From an uncultured Rhodospirillales bacterium (GTDB taxonomy: Bacteria > Pseudomonadota > Alphaproteobacteria > Acetobacterales > Acetobacteraceae): a stretch of DNA of 5,635 bases. Location of the stretch: assembly GCA_903928045.1 (NCBI GenBank), contig CAIYPH010000018.1, positions 1 through 5,635 of the forward strand, in the 5' to 3' direction. Of the stretch, positions 1-5,635 are shown in pieces (position 1 is the first letter of the stretch; every line of letters begins with the position of its first letter). The notes beneath the pieces were generated by a model, which saw only the letters and a program-made list of their open reading frames with translations, searched no databases and was not told the DNA's origin. The translations under genes were made by a program, and so were the position numbers.

Positions 1-719
1 ATACCAAGAAGATCCCTGGGATCGTCGGTATCCGCGAGACCGACAGCGGATTCGTCATCGGCGCCGCGACCTCGGGCGCTGAGATCGGCGAGCATGCCGG
101 CCTGTGCGCTGCCTATCCCGGCATCGTGGAAGCCACCAACCTGATCGGCTCCACCCAGGTGCAGGGCCGCGCCTCGCTGGCCGGCAACCTCTGCAACGCC
201 TCGCCGGCGGCCGACAGCGTGCCGGCGGTGATCGCCTCGCGCGGCGTCGCTATCGTCGTTGGCCCGAACGGCCAGCGCAGCGTGCCGGTCGAGCAGATCG
301 TGACCGCCCCGGGCCGCACCTCGCTCGCCAAGGGGGAGTTCATCCTTGAATTCCACCTGCCGAAGCCGAAGGCCCGCCAGGCCGACGCCTATCTGCGCTT
401 CATCCCGCGCACCGAGATGGACATCGCGGTGGTCGGCTGCGGCGTGAGCGTGACGCTCGATGCCAATGGCGTCTGCATCGATGCCCGTGTGGTGCTCGGC
501 GCCGTCGCCCCCACTCAGATCGTGGTCGAAGCCGGCGCCAAGGCGCTGATCGGCAGCAAGCTCGACGAGGCCACGCTTGCTGCGCTCGACGCCGCCGCCC
601 GCGCCGCCTGCAACCCCATCAACGACAAGCGCGGCACGATTGATTTCCGTGTCAAGGTTGCCGGCGTGATGGCGCGCCGCACCGCCGCAATTGCCTTCGA
701 ACGCGCGGGAGCCCGCTGA
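1..719 (+). CDS. Molybdenum hydroxylase FAD-binding (medium, CoxM-like) subunit, 5'-truncated by window edge
   Basis: This is the flavoprotein subunit of a xanthine dehydrogenase/CO dehydrogenase-type hydroxylase; its FAD would receive electrons from the Fe-S subunit and pass them to an acceptor. The frame is open from base 3 to the TGA at 717-719, giving 238 visible residues. Family members are about 280-290 aa, so roughly 45-50 N-terminal residues, including the first FAD-binding glycine motif, lie outside the window. Visible family marks are IGAATSGAEIGEH near the left end, then GNLCNASPAAD in the FAD domain, followed by the C-terminal flavoprotein domain (YLRFIPRTEMDIAVVG, then VVLGAVAPT). 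The usual ATIGGN-type FAD motif reads ASLAGN here. The stop is separated by one base from the ATG of the Fe-S subunit gene, which indicates translational coupling. Family assignment is firm; the substrate is unknown, so no cox symbol is given. Confidence 0.93.
   Translation, partial: TKKIPGIVGIRETDSGFVIGAATSGAEIGEHAGLCAAYPGIVEATNLIGSTQVQGRASLAGNLCNASPAADSVPAVIASRGVAIVVGPNGQRSVPVEQIVTAPGRTSLAKGEFILEFHLPKPKARQADAYLRFIPRTEMDIAVVGCGVSVTLDANGVCIDARVVLGAVAPTQIVVEAGAKALIGSKLDEATLAALDAAARAACNPINDKRGTIDFRVKVAGVMARRTAAIAFERAGAR
707..711 (+). promoter_or_regulatory. Ribosome binding site of the CoxS-like gene
   Basis: GGGAG lies 9 nt upstream of the ATG at 721, within the end of the FAD-subunit gene. 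It favours 721 over the in-frame TTG at 691. Confidence 0.6.
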
Positions 720-720
720 T

Positions 721-1206
721 ATGAGCAAGATCCACGTTACCACCACCGTCAACGGCGAGCCCGCGGAGTTCCTGTGCGAACCGCAGGAGAGCATGCTCGA
801 CGTTCTGCGCGACACGCTGAAGCTGACCGGTTCCAAGGAAGGCTGCGGCTCCGGCGACTGCGGCGCCTGCTCCATCACGCTGGACGGCCGTCTGGTCTGC
901 TCCTGCCTGATGCTGGGTGTTGAGGCCGAAGGCCACAGCATCGGCACCATCGAGGGCGTTGCCCGCGGTGACGAGCTGCACCCGATCCAGCGCAAGTTCC
1001 TCGAGCATGCCGCGCTGCAATGCGGCTTCTGCACGCCGGGCCTGATCGTGGCCGTCAAGGCGCTGCTCGAGAAGAACCCGAACCCGACCGAGACGGAAGC
1101 CCGCTTCTGGATCGCCGGCAACCTGTGCCGCTGCACGGGCTATGACAAAATCCTGCGGGCCATCATGGACGCCGCGGCCGAACTCCGAGGGGAAGTAGCA
1201 GCATGA
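721..1206 (+). CDS. Molybdenum hydroxylase 2x[2Fe-2S] (small, CoxS-like) subunit
   Basis: This electron-transfer subunit carries electrons from the molybdopterin centre to FAD in a cytoplasmic hydroxylase complex. It is complete at 161 aa, the normal family length. The N-terminal plant-type ferredoxin domain has C42, C47, C50 and C62 (GCGSGDCGAC, then a downstream Cys). The C-terminal helical [2Fe-2S] domain has C101 and C104 in QCGFCTPG and C136 and C138 in NLCRCTGY. Both clusters are therefore fully liganded, and Q100 sits where the family contacts the molybdopterin cofactor. The ATG at 721 is chosen because it begins the conserved N-terminus and has GGGAG at 707-711, 9 nt upstream. A TTG at 691 in the same frame would add ten unconserved residues and overlap the preceding gene, so it is not used. 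The TGA overlaps the next gene's ATG (ATGA, 1203-1206). Confidence 0.97.
   Translation: MSKIHVTTTVNGEPAEFLCEPQESMLDVLRDTLKLTGSKEGCGSGDCGACSITLDGRLVCSCLMLGVEAEGHSIGTIEGVARGDELHPIQRKFLEHAALQCGFCTPGLIVAVKALLEKNPNPTETEARFWIAGNLCRCTGYDKILRAIMDAAAELRGEVAA
1187..1192 (+). promoter_or_regulatory. Ribosome binding site of the CoxL-like gene
   Basis: GAGGGG lies 10 nt upstream of the ATG at 1203, within the last codons of the Fe-S subunit gene. It supports the overlapping start and coupled translation. Confidence 0.6.
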
Positions 1207-3479
1207 ATTTCGTTGCCAACAAATCCGACCTGAAAGTCGTCGGCACGCGTCCGGTTCGTCCGGACGGCATGGACAAGGTGACGGGGAAGGCGCAGTTCGG
1301 CGCCGACCTCACCCTTGCTGGCACGCTGGTCGGCAAGATCAAGCGCAGCCCGCATGCCCATGCGCGCATCGTCTCGATCGACACCTCCAAGGCGCTGGCG
1401 ATCCCGGGCGTGAAGTCGGTGATCACCTCCGCCGACATCCCCGACATCCCCAGCGAGGAGGCTTTCGTCGGCGAAGGCCCGACCAACTTCCGCGACCAGT
1501 CGCTGAACTGCATCGCGCGTGACAAGGTGCTCTACGAGGGCCACGCCGTCGCCGCCGTCGCCGCGACCAGCTCGGCGATCGCCGATGCCGCGCTCGCCGC
1601 GATCGAAGTGACCTACGAAGTGCTGCCGCACGTGATCGACGTTGAGGCCGCCATGGCCGAGGACGCCCCGATCCTGTTCGAGGGCATGATCACCCAGGGC
1701 GTCGACCCCAAGCCGACCAAGGCCTCCAACATCGTCAAGAAGGTCGCCTTCGGACACGGTGACTGGAAGGCCGGCATGGCCGAGGCCGACGTGGTCGTCG
1801 AGGGCAAGTACGACACTGCCGCGGTGCACCAGGCCTATATCGAGCCGCACGCCTGCATCGCCTCGGTGAACCCCGACGGGCAGACCACGATTTTCGCGTC
1901 CAGCCAGGGTCAGTTCATGATCCGGCAGTACACCGCGAAGATCCTCGGCATGGACATCGCCGATATCCGCGTCACCCCCGCCGAAATTGGCGGCGGCTTT
2001 GGCGGCAAGACGATTGTCTATATCGAGCCGCTCGCTGTTGCGATGTCGCGCCAGGCCGGCCGTCCGGTGAAGATCGTGATGACCCGCGACGAGGTGTTCC
2101 GCGCCTCGGGCCCGACCTCGGGCGGCACCATCGAGGTCAAGATCGGCGCCAAGAAGGACGGCACCATCACCGGCGCCTATGCCATGGTGAAGCTCCAGGC
2201 CGGCGCGTTCCCGGGTTCGCCCGTGGCTCCCGCCTGCATGTGCGCCTTCGCGATGTATGACCTCAAGAACGTCATGGCCGAAGGCTACGACGTGGTCAGC
2301 AACCGCGCCAAGGTTGCCGCCTACCGCGCGCCGGGTGCGCCGATCTCGACCTTCGCGGTTGAGAGCGTGATGGACGAGCTGGCCATCAAGCTCGGCATGG
2401 ACCCGATCGACCTGCGTATGAAGAACGCCGCGAAGCAGGGCACAAAGGCCTCCTATGGCCCGGTGTTCCCGGTGATCGGCTTCGAGGAAGTGCTCGAAGC
2501 GGCGAAGGCCCACCCGCACTGGACGGCGCCGCTCGGCCCGAACCAGGGCCGTGGCGTGGCCACCGGCTTCTGGTTCAACATCGGTGGCGAGAGCTCGGCC
2601 TCGGTGTTCGTCAACGAAGACGGCTCGGTCAGCGTTGTCTCGGGCAGCCCGGATATCGGCGGCTCGCGTGCGTCGATGGCGATGATGGCCGCTGAAGTGC
2701 TCGGCATCCCCTATGAGAAGGTTCGCCCGATCATTGGTGACACCGCGCAGATCGGCATCACCGGCGTGACCGGCGGCAGCCGCGTGACCTTCGCGACCGG
2801 CATGGCGACCACGCAGGCCGCCGAGCGCGTGGTGGACGAGCTGAAGAAGCGCGCCGCCATGATCTGGGACATCTCGCCTGACGCGGTGGACTGGAAGGAC
2901 GGCGAAGCCGTTCCCGCCGGCGCCAACGCTGGTGGGTTTGACCCGCTGCCGCTCGCGGCGATCGCCCTCAAGGCGGCCAAGACCGGCGGTCCGATCAACG
3001 CGGAAGTGTCGATCAACGCTCAGGGTGCGGGTGCCGCTTTCGGCGCCCATATCGCGGACGTCGAGGTTGATCCCGAGACCGGCTTCGTGAAGATCCTCCG
3101 CTACACCGCGGTGCAGGACGTGGGTCGTGCGATCCATCCGTCCTACGTCGAGGGGCAGATCCAGGGCGGCGCCACCCAGGGTATCGGTTGGGCGCTGAAC
3201 GAGGAGTACATCTACGACAAGAACGGCCGCATGGATAACGCGGGCTTCCTTGACTATCGCGTGCCCGTCGCATCGGACCTTCCGATGATCGAGGCCGTGC
3301 TGGTCGAAGTGCCGAACCCGCGCCATCCCTTCGGTGTCCGTGGTGTCGGCGAAGTGCCGATCATCCCGCCGATGGCTGCCATTGGCAACGCGATCAAGGC
3401 GGCCACCGGCATGCGCCTGGTGAGCCTGCCGATGTCGCCGCCGAAGGTCCGCGCCGCGTTCGACGCGGCCAAGGGCTGA
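1203..3479 (+). CDS. Molybdenum hydroxylase molybdopterin-binding catalytic (large, CoxL-like) subunit, not a CO dehydrogenase
   Basis: Catalytic subunit of the hydroxylase; it would bind the Mo-molybdopterin (probably cytosine dinucleotide) cofactor and hydroxylate or oxidise an unidentified substrate. It is complete at 758 aa, typical of the family. In order: the alpha/beta hammerhead domain at about residues 20-130 (GMDKVTGKAQFGADL near its start), a first Mo-binding domain at about 150-400 and a second at about 430-740. Q235 (SSQGQ) and GGGFGGK at 263-269 match the cofactor-binding Gln and Phe-Gly segments of xanthine dehydrogenase. E717 in GVGE is the conserved active-site base. The active-site loop reads AYRAPGAP around Y374-R375, without the Cys of the CODH AYRCSFR loop, so CO oxidation is very unlikely. 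The GQG-type segment is replaced by DIGGSRAS (484-491). The start overlaps the upstream stop by 4 nt with GAGGGG at 1187-1192. No twin-arginine signal is seen, which suggests a cytoplasmic enzyme. Confidence 0.96.
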   Translation: MNFVANKSDLKVVGTRPVRPDGMDKVTGKAQFGADLTLAGTLVGKIKRSPHAHARIVSIDTSKALAIPGVKSVITSADIPDIPSEEAFVGEGPTNFRDQSLNCIARDKVLYEGHAVAAVAATSSAIADAALAAIEVTYEVLPHVIDVEAAMAEDAPILFEGMITQGVDPKPTKASNIVKKVAFGHGDWKAGMAEADVVVEGKYDTAAVHQAYIEPHACIASVNPDGQTTIFASSQGQFMIRQYTAKILGMDIADIRVTPAEIGGGFGGKTIVYIEPLAVAMSRQAGRPVKIVMTRDEVFRASGPTSGGTIEVKIGAKKDGTITGAYAMVKLQAGAFPGSPVAPACMCAFAMYDLKNVMAEGYDVVSNRAKVAAYRAPGAPISTFAVESVMDELAIKLGMDPIDLRMKNAAKQGTKASYGPVFPVIGFEEVLEAAKAHPHWTAPLGPNQGRGVATGFWFNIGGESSASVFVNEDGSVSVVSGSPDIGGSRASMAMMAAEVLGIPYEKVRPIIGDTAQIGITGVTGGSRVTFATGMATTQAAERVVDELKKRAAMIWDISPDAVDWKDGEAVPAGANAGGFDPLPLAAIALKAAKTGGPINAEVSINAQGAGAAFGAHIADVEVDPETGFVKILRYTAVQDVGRAIHPSYVEGQIQGGATQGIGWALNEEYIYDKNGRMDNAGFLDYRVPVASDLPMIEAVLVEVPNPRHPFGVRGVGEVPIIPPMAAIGNAIKAATGMRLVSLPMSPPKVRAAFDAAKG

Positions 3480-3486
3480 GCCTAAT

Positions 3487-3735
3487 ATGCCGACGATCTC
3501 CATCCCGAGCTCGTTGCGTCGCCAGTTCACTGGCGGCATGACGCAGCTCGAGGTGGAGGCCACGACGTTTCGTCGGCTGATCCTCGAACTCGAACGCCGC
3601 TTTCCCGGCCTGGGCAACCAGGTCGAGGAAAGCATGGCGATCGCGGTCGATGGGGAGATTTTTCAGGACGCCTACTCGCTGCAGCTCAAGGCCGGCAGCG
3701 ATATTGTGCTGATTCCGAAAATCGCAGGCGGCTAG
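3487..3735 (+). CDS. MoaD/ThiS-family ubiquitin-like sulfur-carrier protein
   Basis: A small 82-aa protein that ends exactly in Gly81-Gly82 (KIAGG), the free diglycine tail needed for adenylation and thiocarboxylation in MoaD and ThiS. The rest fits a beta-grasp fold of normal MoaD length: a beta-strand start (PTISIPSSLRRQF), a helix with RRLILELERRFPGL typical of MoaD-like proteins, a middle strand (MAIAVDGEIFQD) and a last strand (DIVLIPKIAGG). It begins 7 nt after the catalytic-subunit stop, with a weak AAGGG at 3471-3475, so it is the last gene of the hydroxylase operon. MoaD supplies sulfur for molybdopterin synthesis, so a role in making or sulfurating this enzyme's cofactor is a reasonable inference. 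However, no MoaE or MoeB partner is visible here, and use as a sulfur carrier in another pathway cannot be excluded. Confidence 0.88.
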   Translation: MPTISIPSSLRRQFTGGMTQLEVEATTFRRLILELERRFPGLGNQVEESMAIAVDGEIFQDAYSLQLKAGSDIVLIPKIAGG

Positions 3736-3758
3736 GAAAGCGCGCGTGCCGCGTTTCC
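3735..3758 (+). terminator. Possible hairpin directly after the MoaD-like gene
   Basis: GGAAA (3735-3739) pairs with TTTCC (3754-3758), and CGCG (3741-3744) pairs with CGCG (3750-3753) around a 5-nt loop, with one bulged G at 3740. It begins at the last base of the stop codon. The T run that could serve it (3776-3780) lies about 17 nt downstream, too far for a textbook intrinsic terminator, so this is a weak call. Confidence 0.3.
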
Positions 3759-3785
3759 TGTCCTGCTAAAAATCCTTTTTGCATT

Positions 3786-3810
3786 TAATTCAGCCGTTTA
3801 GGCTGAATTA
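3786..3810. terminator. Perfect 10-bp inverted repeat between convergent operons, probable bidirectional terminator
   Basis: TAATTCAGCC (3786-3795) and GGCTGAATTA (3801-3810) are exact reverse complements around the 5-nt loop GTTTA. The element starts one base past the stop codon of the DppF-like gene on the minus strand and 50 nt after the MoaD-like stop on the plus strand, in a conspicuously AT-rich patch. Position and symmetry fit a shared terminator. Neither strand has a clean T tract immediately after the stem: the plus strand continues TTCAGG, and the minus strand AATGC followed by an A run and, about 12 nt beyond the stem, a short T run. Termination efficiency is therefore uncertain. 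Confidence 0.5.
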
Positions 3811-3811
3811 T

Positions 3812-4783
3812 TCAGGCTTGCCGCAGGTGGCACGCCACGGCATGTCCTGGCGCGACCTCCTGCAATGGCGGCGCACTCTCGCGACATTTCGCCATCGCGA
3901 TGGGGCAACGGGTGTGGAAGCGACAGCCGGACGGCGGATTCATCGGGCTCGGGATATCACCCTCCAGCACGATTCGCTCGGTGCGCGCGCGTGGATCGGC
4001 GATCGGCGCCGCGGCGATCAGCGCCTCGGTATATGGGTGCAACGGCCGGGCGAAAATCGCGGCTTTCGGGGCGATTTCGACGATTTCGCCGAGGTACATG
4101 ACGGCGATGCGGTGGCCGATGTGTTCGACGACGCCGAGATCGTGGGAGATGAAAAGGAAGGCGAGGCCGCGTTCTTCCTGGAGGTCCATGAGCAGGTTGA
4201 GGACTTGGGCCTGAACGGAGACATCGAGGGCGGAGACGGCTTCATCGGCGACGATGAGGCCAGGATCGAGCGCGAGGGCGCGGGCGATGCCGAGGCGTTG
4301 GCGTTGGCCGCCGGAGAATTCGAAGGCGTAGCGGCGCATGGTGTCGGCGCGCAGGCCGACGCGTTCCAGCAAGGCGGCGACTTTGTCGGTGCGGGCTTGT
4401 TTGTCGAGGTCGCCGTAGTTTTCCAGGGGTTCGCCGACGATGGTGCCGACGGTGAGGCGGGGGTTGAGGGAGGCGTAGGGGTCTTGGAAGACCATCTGGG
4501 CGTGGCGGCGATGGGGGCGCATGGCGGCGTCGCCGAGGTGGGTGACGTCGGTGCCACGGAGGCGGATGGTGCCGGCGGTGGGCTCCATGAGGCGGAGTAT
4601 GAGGCGGCCGACGGTGGATTTGCCGCAGCCGGATTCGCCGACCAGGCAGAGGGTTTCGCCGGGCGCGATATCGAGGCTGACTCCATCGACGGCGCGGACC
4701 ATGGCGACGGTGCGCTGCAATATGCCGCGGCGGACGGGGAAATGCTTGGTCAGGCCGCTGACCGAGACGACCGGCTCGCTCAT
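3812..4783 (-). CDS. Dipeptide/oligopeptide ABC transporter ATP-binding protein (DppF/OppF-like)
   Basis: One of the two ATPase subunits that would power a Dpp/Opp-type importer at the cytoplasmic face of the inner membrane. It is complete at 323 aa, the usual length. All ATPase motifs are present: Walker A GESGCGKS (49-56, K55), Q-loop Q100 ([11 protein letters not shown]), signature FSGGQRQR (156-163), Walker B with D180 and E181 ([12 protein letters not shown]), and switch His214 (FISHD). The C-terminal oligopeptide-transporter extension carries C287, C293, C300 and C318 (CX5CX6CX17C). The start at 4783 overlaps the DppD-like stop by 4 nt and has GGGAGG (4796-4791) 7 nt upstream, so translation is coupled. 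The transported substrate cannot be inferred, because the permeases and binding protein lie outside; dipeptides, oligopeptides, glutathione or nickel are all known for this family. Confidence 0.96.
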   Translation of the reverse strand: MSEPVVSVSGLTKHFPVRRGILQRTVAMVRAVDGVSLDIAPGETLCLVGESGCGKSTVGRLILRLMEPTAGTIRLRGTDVTHLGDAAMRPHRRHAQMVFQDPYASLNPRLTVGTIVGEPLENYGDLDKQARTDKVAALLERVGLRADTMRRYAFEFSGGQRQRLGIARALALDPGLIVADEAVSALDVSVQAQVLNLLMDLQEERGLAFLFISHDLGVVEHIGHRIAVMYLGEIVEIAPKAAIFARPLHPYTEALIAAAPIADPRARTERIVLEGDIPSPMNPPSGCRFHTRCPIAMAKCRESAPPLQEVAPGHAVACHLRQA

Positions 4784-5635
4784 GGCGTGGCCTCCCAGCA
4801 GGAGACGAGGTGGCCGCCGCTGCCTTCGCGCAAAGGCGGGGCTTCGGCGGCGCAGCGGGCGGTGGCGAGGGGGCAGCGGGGGGCGAAGGCGCAGCCGGCG
4901 ATGGGTTCGCGCAGATTGGGCACCATGCCCGGGATTTCCTGCAGGCGCCGCGCGGGGGCGACGCCGCTTCGGTGGCGGGGGATGGAGGCCATGAGGCCGC
5001 GCGTGTAGGGGTGGAGCGGGCGGTCGAACAGGTCGTTCACCTCCGCTTCTTCCACCTTGCGGCCGGCGTACATGACGATGACGCGCTGGCAGGTTTCGGC
5101 GACGACGCCGAGATCATGGGTGATGAGCAGGATGGCGGCGCCGATGCGGCCTTTGAGCTCGATCATCAGTTTGAGGATTTGCGCCTGGATGGTGACATCG
5201 AGCGCGGTGGTGGGTTCGTCGGCGATGAGGAGCTGGGGGTGGCAGGAGAGCGCCATGGCGATCATGACGCGCTGGCGCATGCCGCCGGAGAATTGGTGCG
5301 GGTAGTCGCGCACCCGGCGGACTGCATCGGGGATGCGCACGAGGGTGAGCATTTCGGCGGCGCGGGCGAAGGCTTCGGTTTTGCTTTTGCCCTGGTGGAT
5401 CATCACGGCTTCGGCGATCTGCTCGCCCACGGTGAGGACGGGGTTGAGCGAGGTCATCGGCTCCTGGAACACCATGGCGATGCGATCGCCGCGGATGCGC
5501 CGCATCTCCGCTTCGTCGAGGCCGAGCAGGTCTCGTCCGCCGAAGGTGACGCTGCCGCCGACGGTGCGGCCGAGGCCGGCGGGGAGCAGGCGGAGGATGG
5601 AGAGCGCGGTGACGGATGAGCCGCAGCCGCTTTCG
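4780..5635 (-). CDS. Dipeptide/oligopeptide ABC transporter ATP-binding protein (DppD/OppD-like), 5'-truncated by window edge; Walker A Lys replaced by Ser
   Basis: The partner ATPase of the DppF-like protein. The frame stays open to the right edge, giving 284 residues of a family of about 325-335 aa, so about 40-50 N-terminal residues are missing. The ATG at 5505 is internal: conserved sequence ([10 protein letters not shown], then the loop leading to the Q-loop) continues upstream of it. Counting from the first full codon, the motifs are Walker A remainder ESGCGSSVT (1-9), Q-loop Q57 ([11 protein letters not shown]), signature FSGGMRQR (115-122), Walker B with D139 and E140 ([12 protein letters not shown]), and switch His173 (LITHD). 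The C-terminal extension has C248, C254, C261 and C279 (CX5CX6CX17C). The oddity is TCA (Ser) at 5619-5617, where Walker A normally has Lys. The frame is intact on both sides of it, so this is a substitution and not a frameshift. If real, this subunit's own nucleotide site may be degenerate. Confidence 0.94.
   Translation of the reverse strand, partial: ESGCGSSVTALSILRLLPAGLGRTVGGSVTFGGRDLLGLDEAEMRRIRGDRIAMVFQEPMTSLNPVLTVGEQIAEAVMIHQGKSKTEAFARAAEMLTLVRIPDAVRRVRDYPHQFSGGMRQRVMIAMALSCHPQLLIADEPTTALDVTIQAQILKLMIELKGRIGAAILLITHDLGVVAETCQRVIVMYAGRKVEEAEVNDLFDRPLHPYTRGLMASIPRHRSGVAPARRLQEIPGMVPNLREPIAGCAFAPRCPLATARCAAEAPPLREGSGGHLVSCWEATP
4791..4796 (-). promoter_or_regulatory. Ribosome binding site of the DppF-like gene
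   Basis: On the minus strand GGGAGG lies 7 nt before the ATG at 4783, inside the 3' end of the DppD-like gene. It supports that start and re-initiation at the ATGA overlap. Confidence 0.7.

Noticed and set aside
1433..1451. Short direct repeat GACATCCCC in tandem inside the CoxL-like gene
   Set aside because: It simply encodes the DIP-DIP residues of the N-terminal domain and is too short to be a meaningful repeat element.
1140..3635. An 831-codon open frame on the minus strand opposite the CoxL-like gene
   Set aside because: It is rich in Arg, Gly, His, Asp and Val with no recognisable domain and lies exactly antisense to a clearly conserved gene. Long antisense frames are expected in GC-rich coding DNA, where stop codons are rare in some phases.
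3779..5008. A 409-codon open frame on the plus strand opposite the ABC transporter genes, and a similar one at 4810-5619
   Set aside because: Both mirror the conserved ATPase genes. Their Gly/Ala/Glu/Asp-rich composition looks like a codon-phase shadow and no motif is present.
4780..5505. ATG at 5505 as the start of the DppD-like gene
   Set aside because: The conserved reading frame continues to the window edge, including the Walker A region and [10 protein letters not shown], so 5505 is an internal Met.
5614..5634. A frameshift as the cause of the missing Walker A Lys
   Set aside because: Family-typical residues flank the Ser codon in the same frame on both sides, so a substitution is the simpler reading.
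1203..5635. The hydroxylase and the Dpp-type transporter as one substrate uptake and oxidation system
   Set aside because: The two units are convergent with a probable terminator between them. Adjacency alone does not support a link, and the transporter's binding protein is not visible.

Overview
The window comes from a high-GC bacterial chromosome. GC-rich third codon positions, the CoxM-S-L-like gene order and the Dpp/Opp-type transporter style suggest an alphaproteobacterium, probably Hyphomicrobiales. That placement is an inference from style; no marker gene is present.

Left part (1-3735, + strand): a tightly packed operon for a three-subunit molybdenum hydroxylase of the xanthine dehydrogenase / CO dehydrogenase family. 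In order it holds the FAD subunit (CoxM-like, cut by the left edge), the 2x[2Fe-2S] subunit (CoxS-like, complete, 161 aa) and the molybdopterin catalytic subunit (CoxL-like, complete, 758 aa). A small 82-aa MoaD/ThiS-type beta-grasp protein ending in Gly-Gly follows. Junctions are 1 nt, a 4-nt ATGA overlap and 7 nt, so one transcript is very likely. Electrons from hydroxylation of an unknown substrate at the Mo centre should pass through the two Fe-S clusters to FAD. The catalytic subunit lacks the Cys-containing loop of true CO dehydrogenase, so it should not be called a CODH. The substrate cannot be read from the sequence.

Middle (3736-3811): a short AT-rich gap between convergent operons. 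It contains a perfect 10-bp inverted repeat and a second, bulged hairpin, probably where both transcripts end.

Right part (3812-5635, - strand): two ATP-binding subunits of a dipeptide/oligopeptide-type ABC importer. The DppD-like gene is cut by the right edge and overlaps the DppF-like gene by 4 nt (ATGA). The DppF-like protein has every ATPase motif. The DppD-like protein has a Ser codon where the invariant Walker A Lys is expected, while its other motifs are intact; this is the most notable oddity in the window. The transporter is convergent to the hydroxylase operon, so a functional link between them is only conjecture.

Apart from these genes I found no RNA genes, mobile elements, CRISPR arrays or gene-free stretches longer than 300 bases. 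No promoter could be identified, because both operons begin outside the window.
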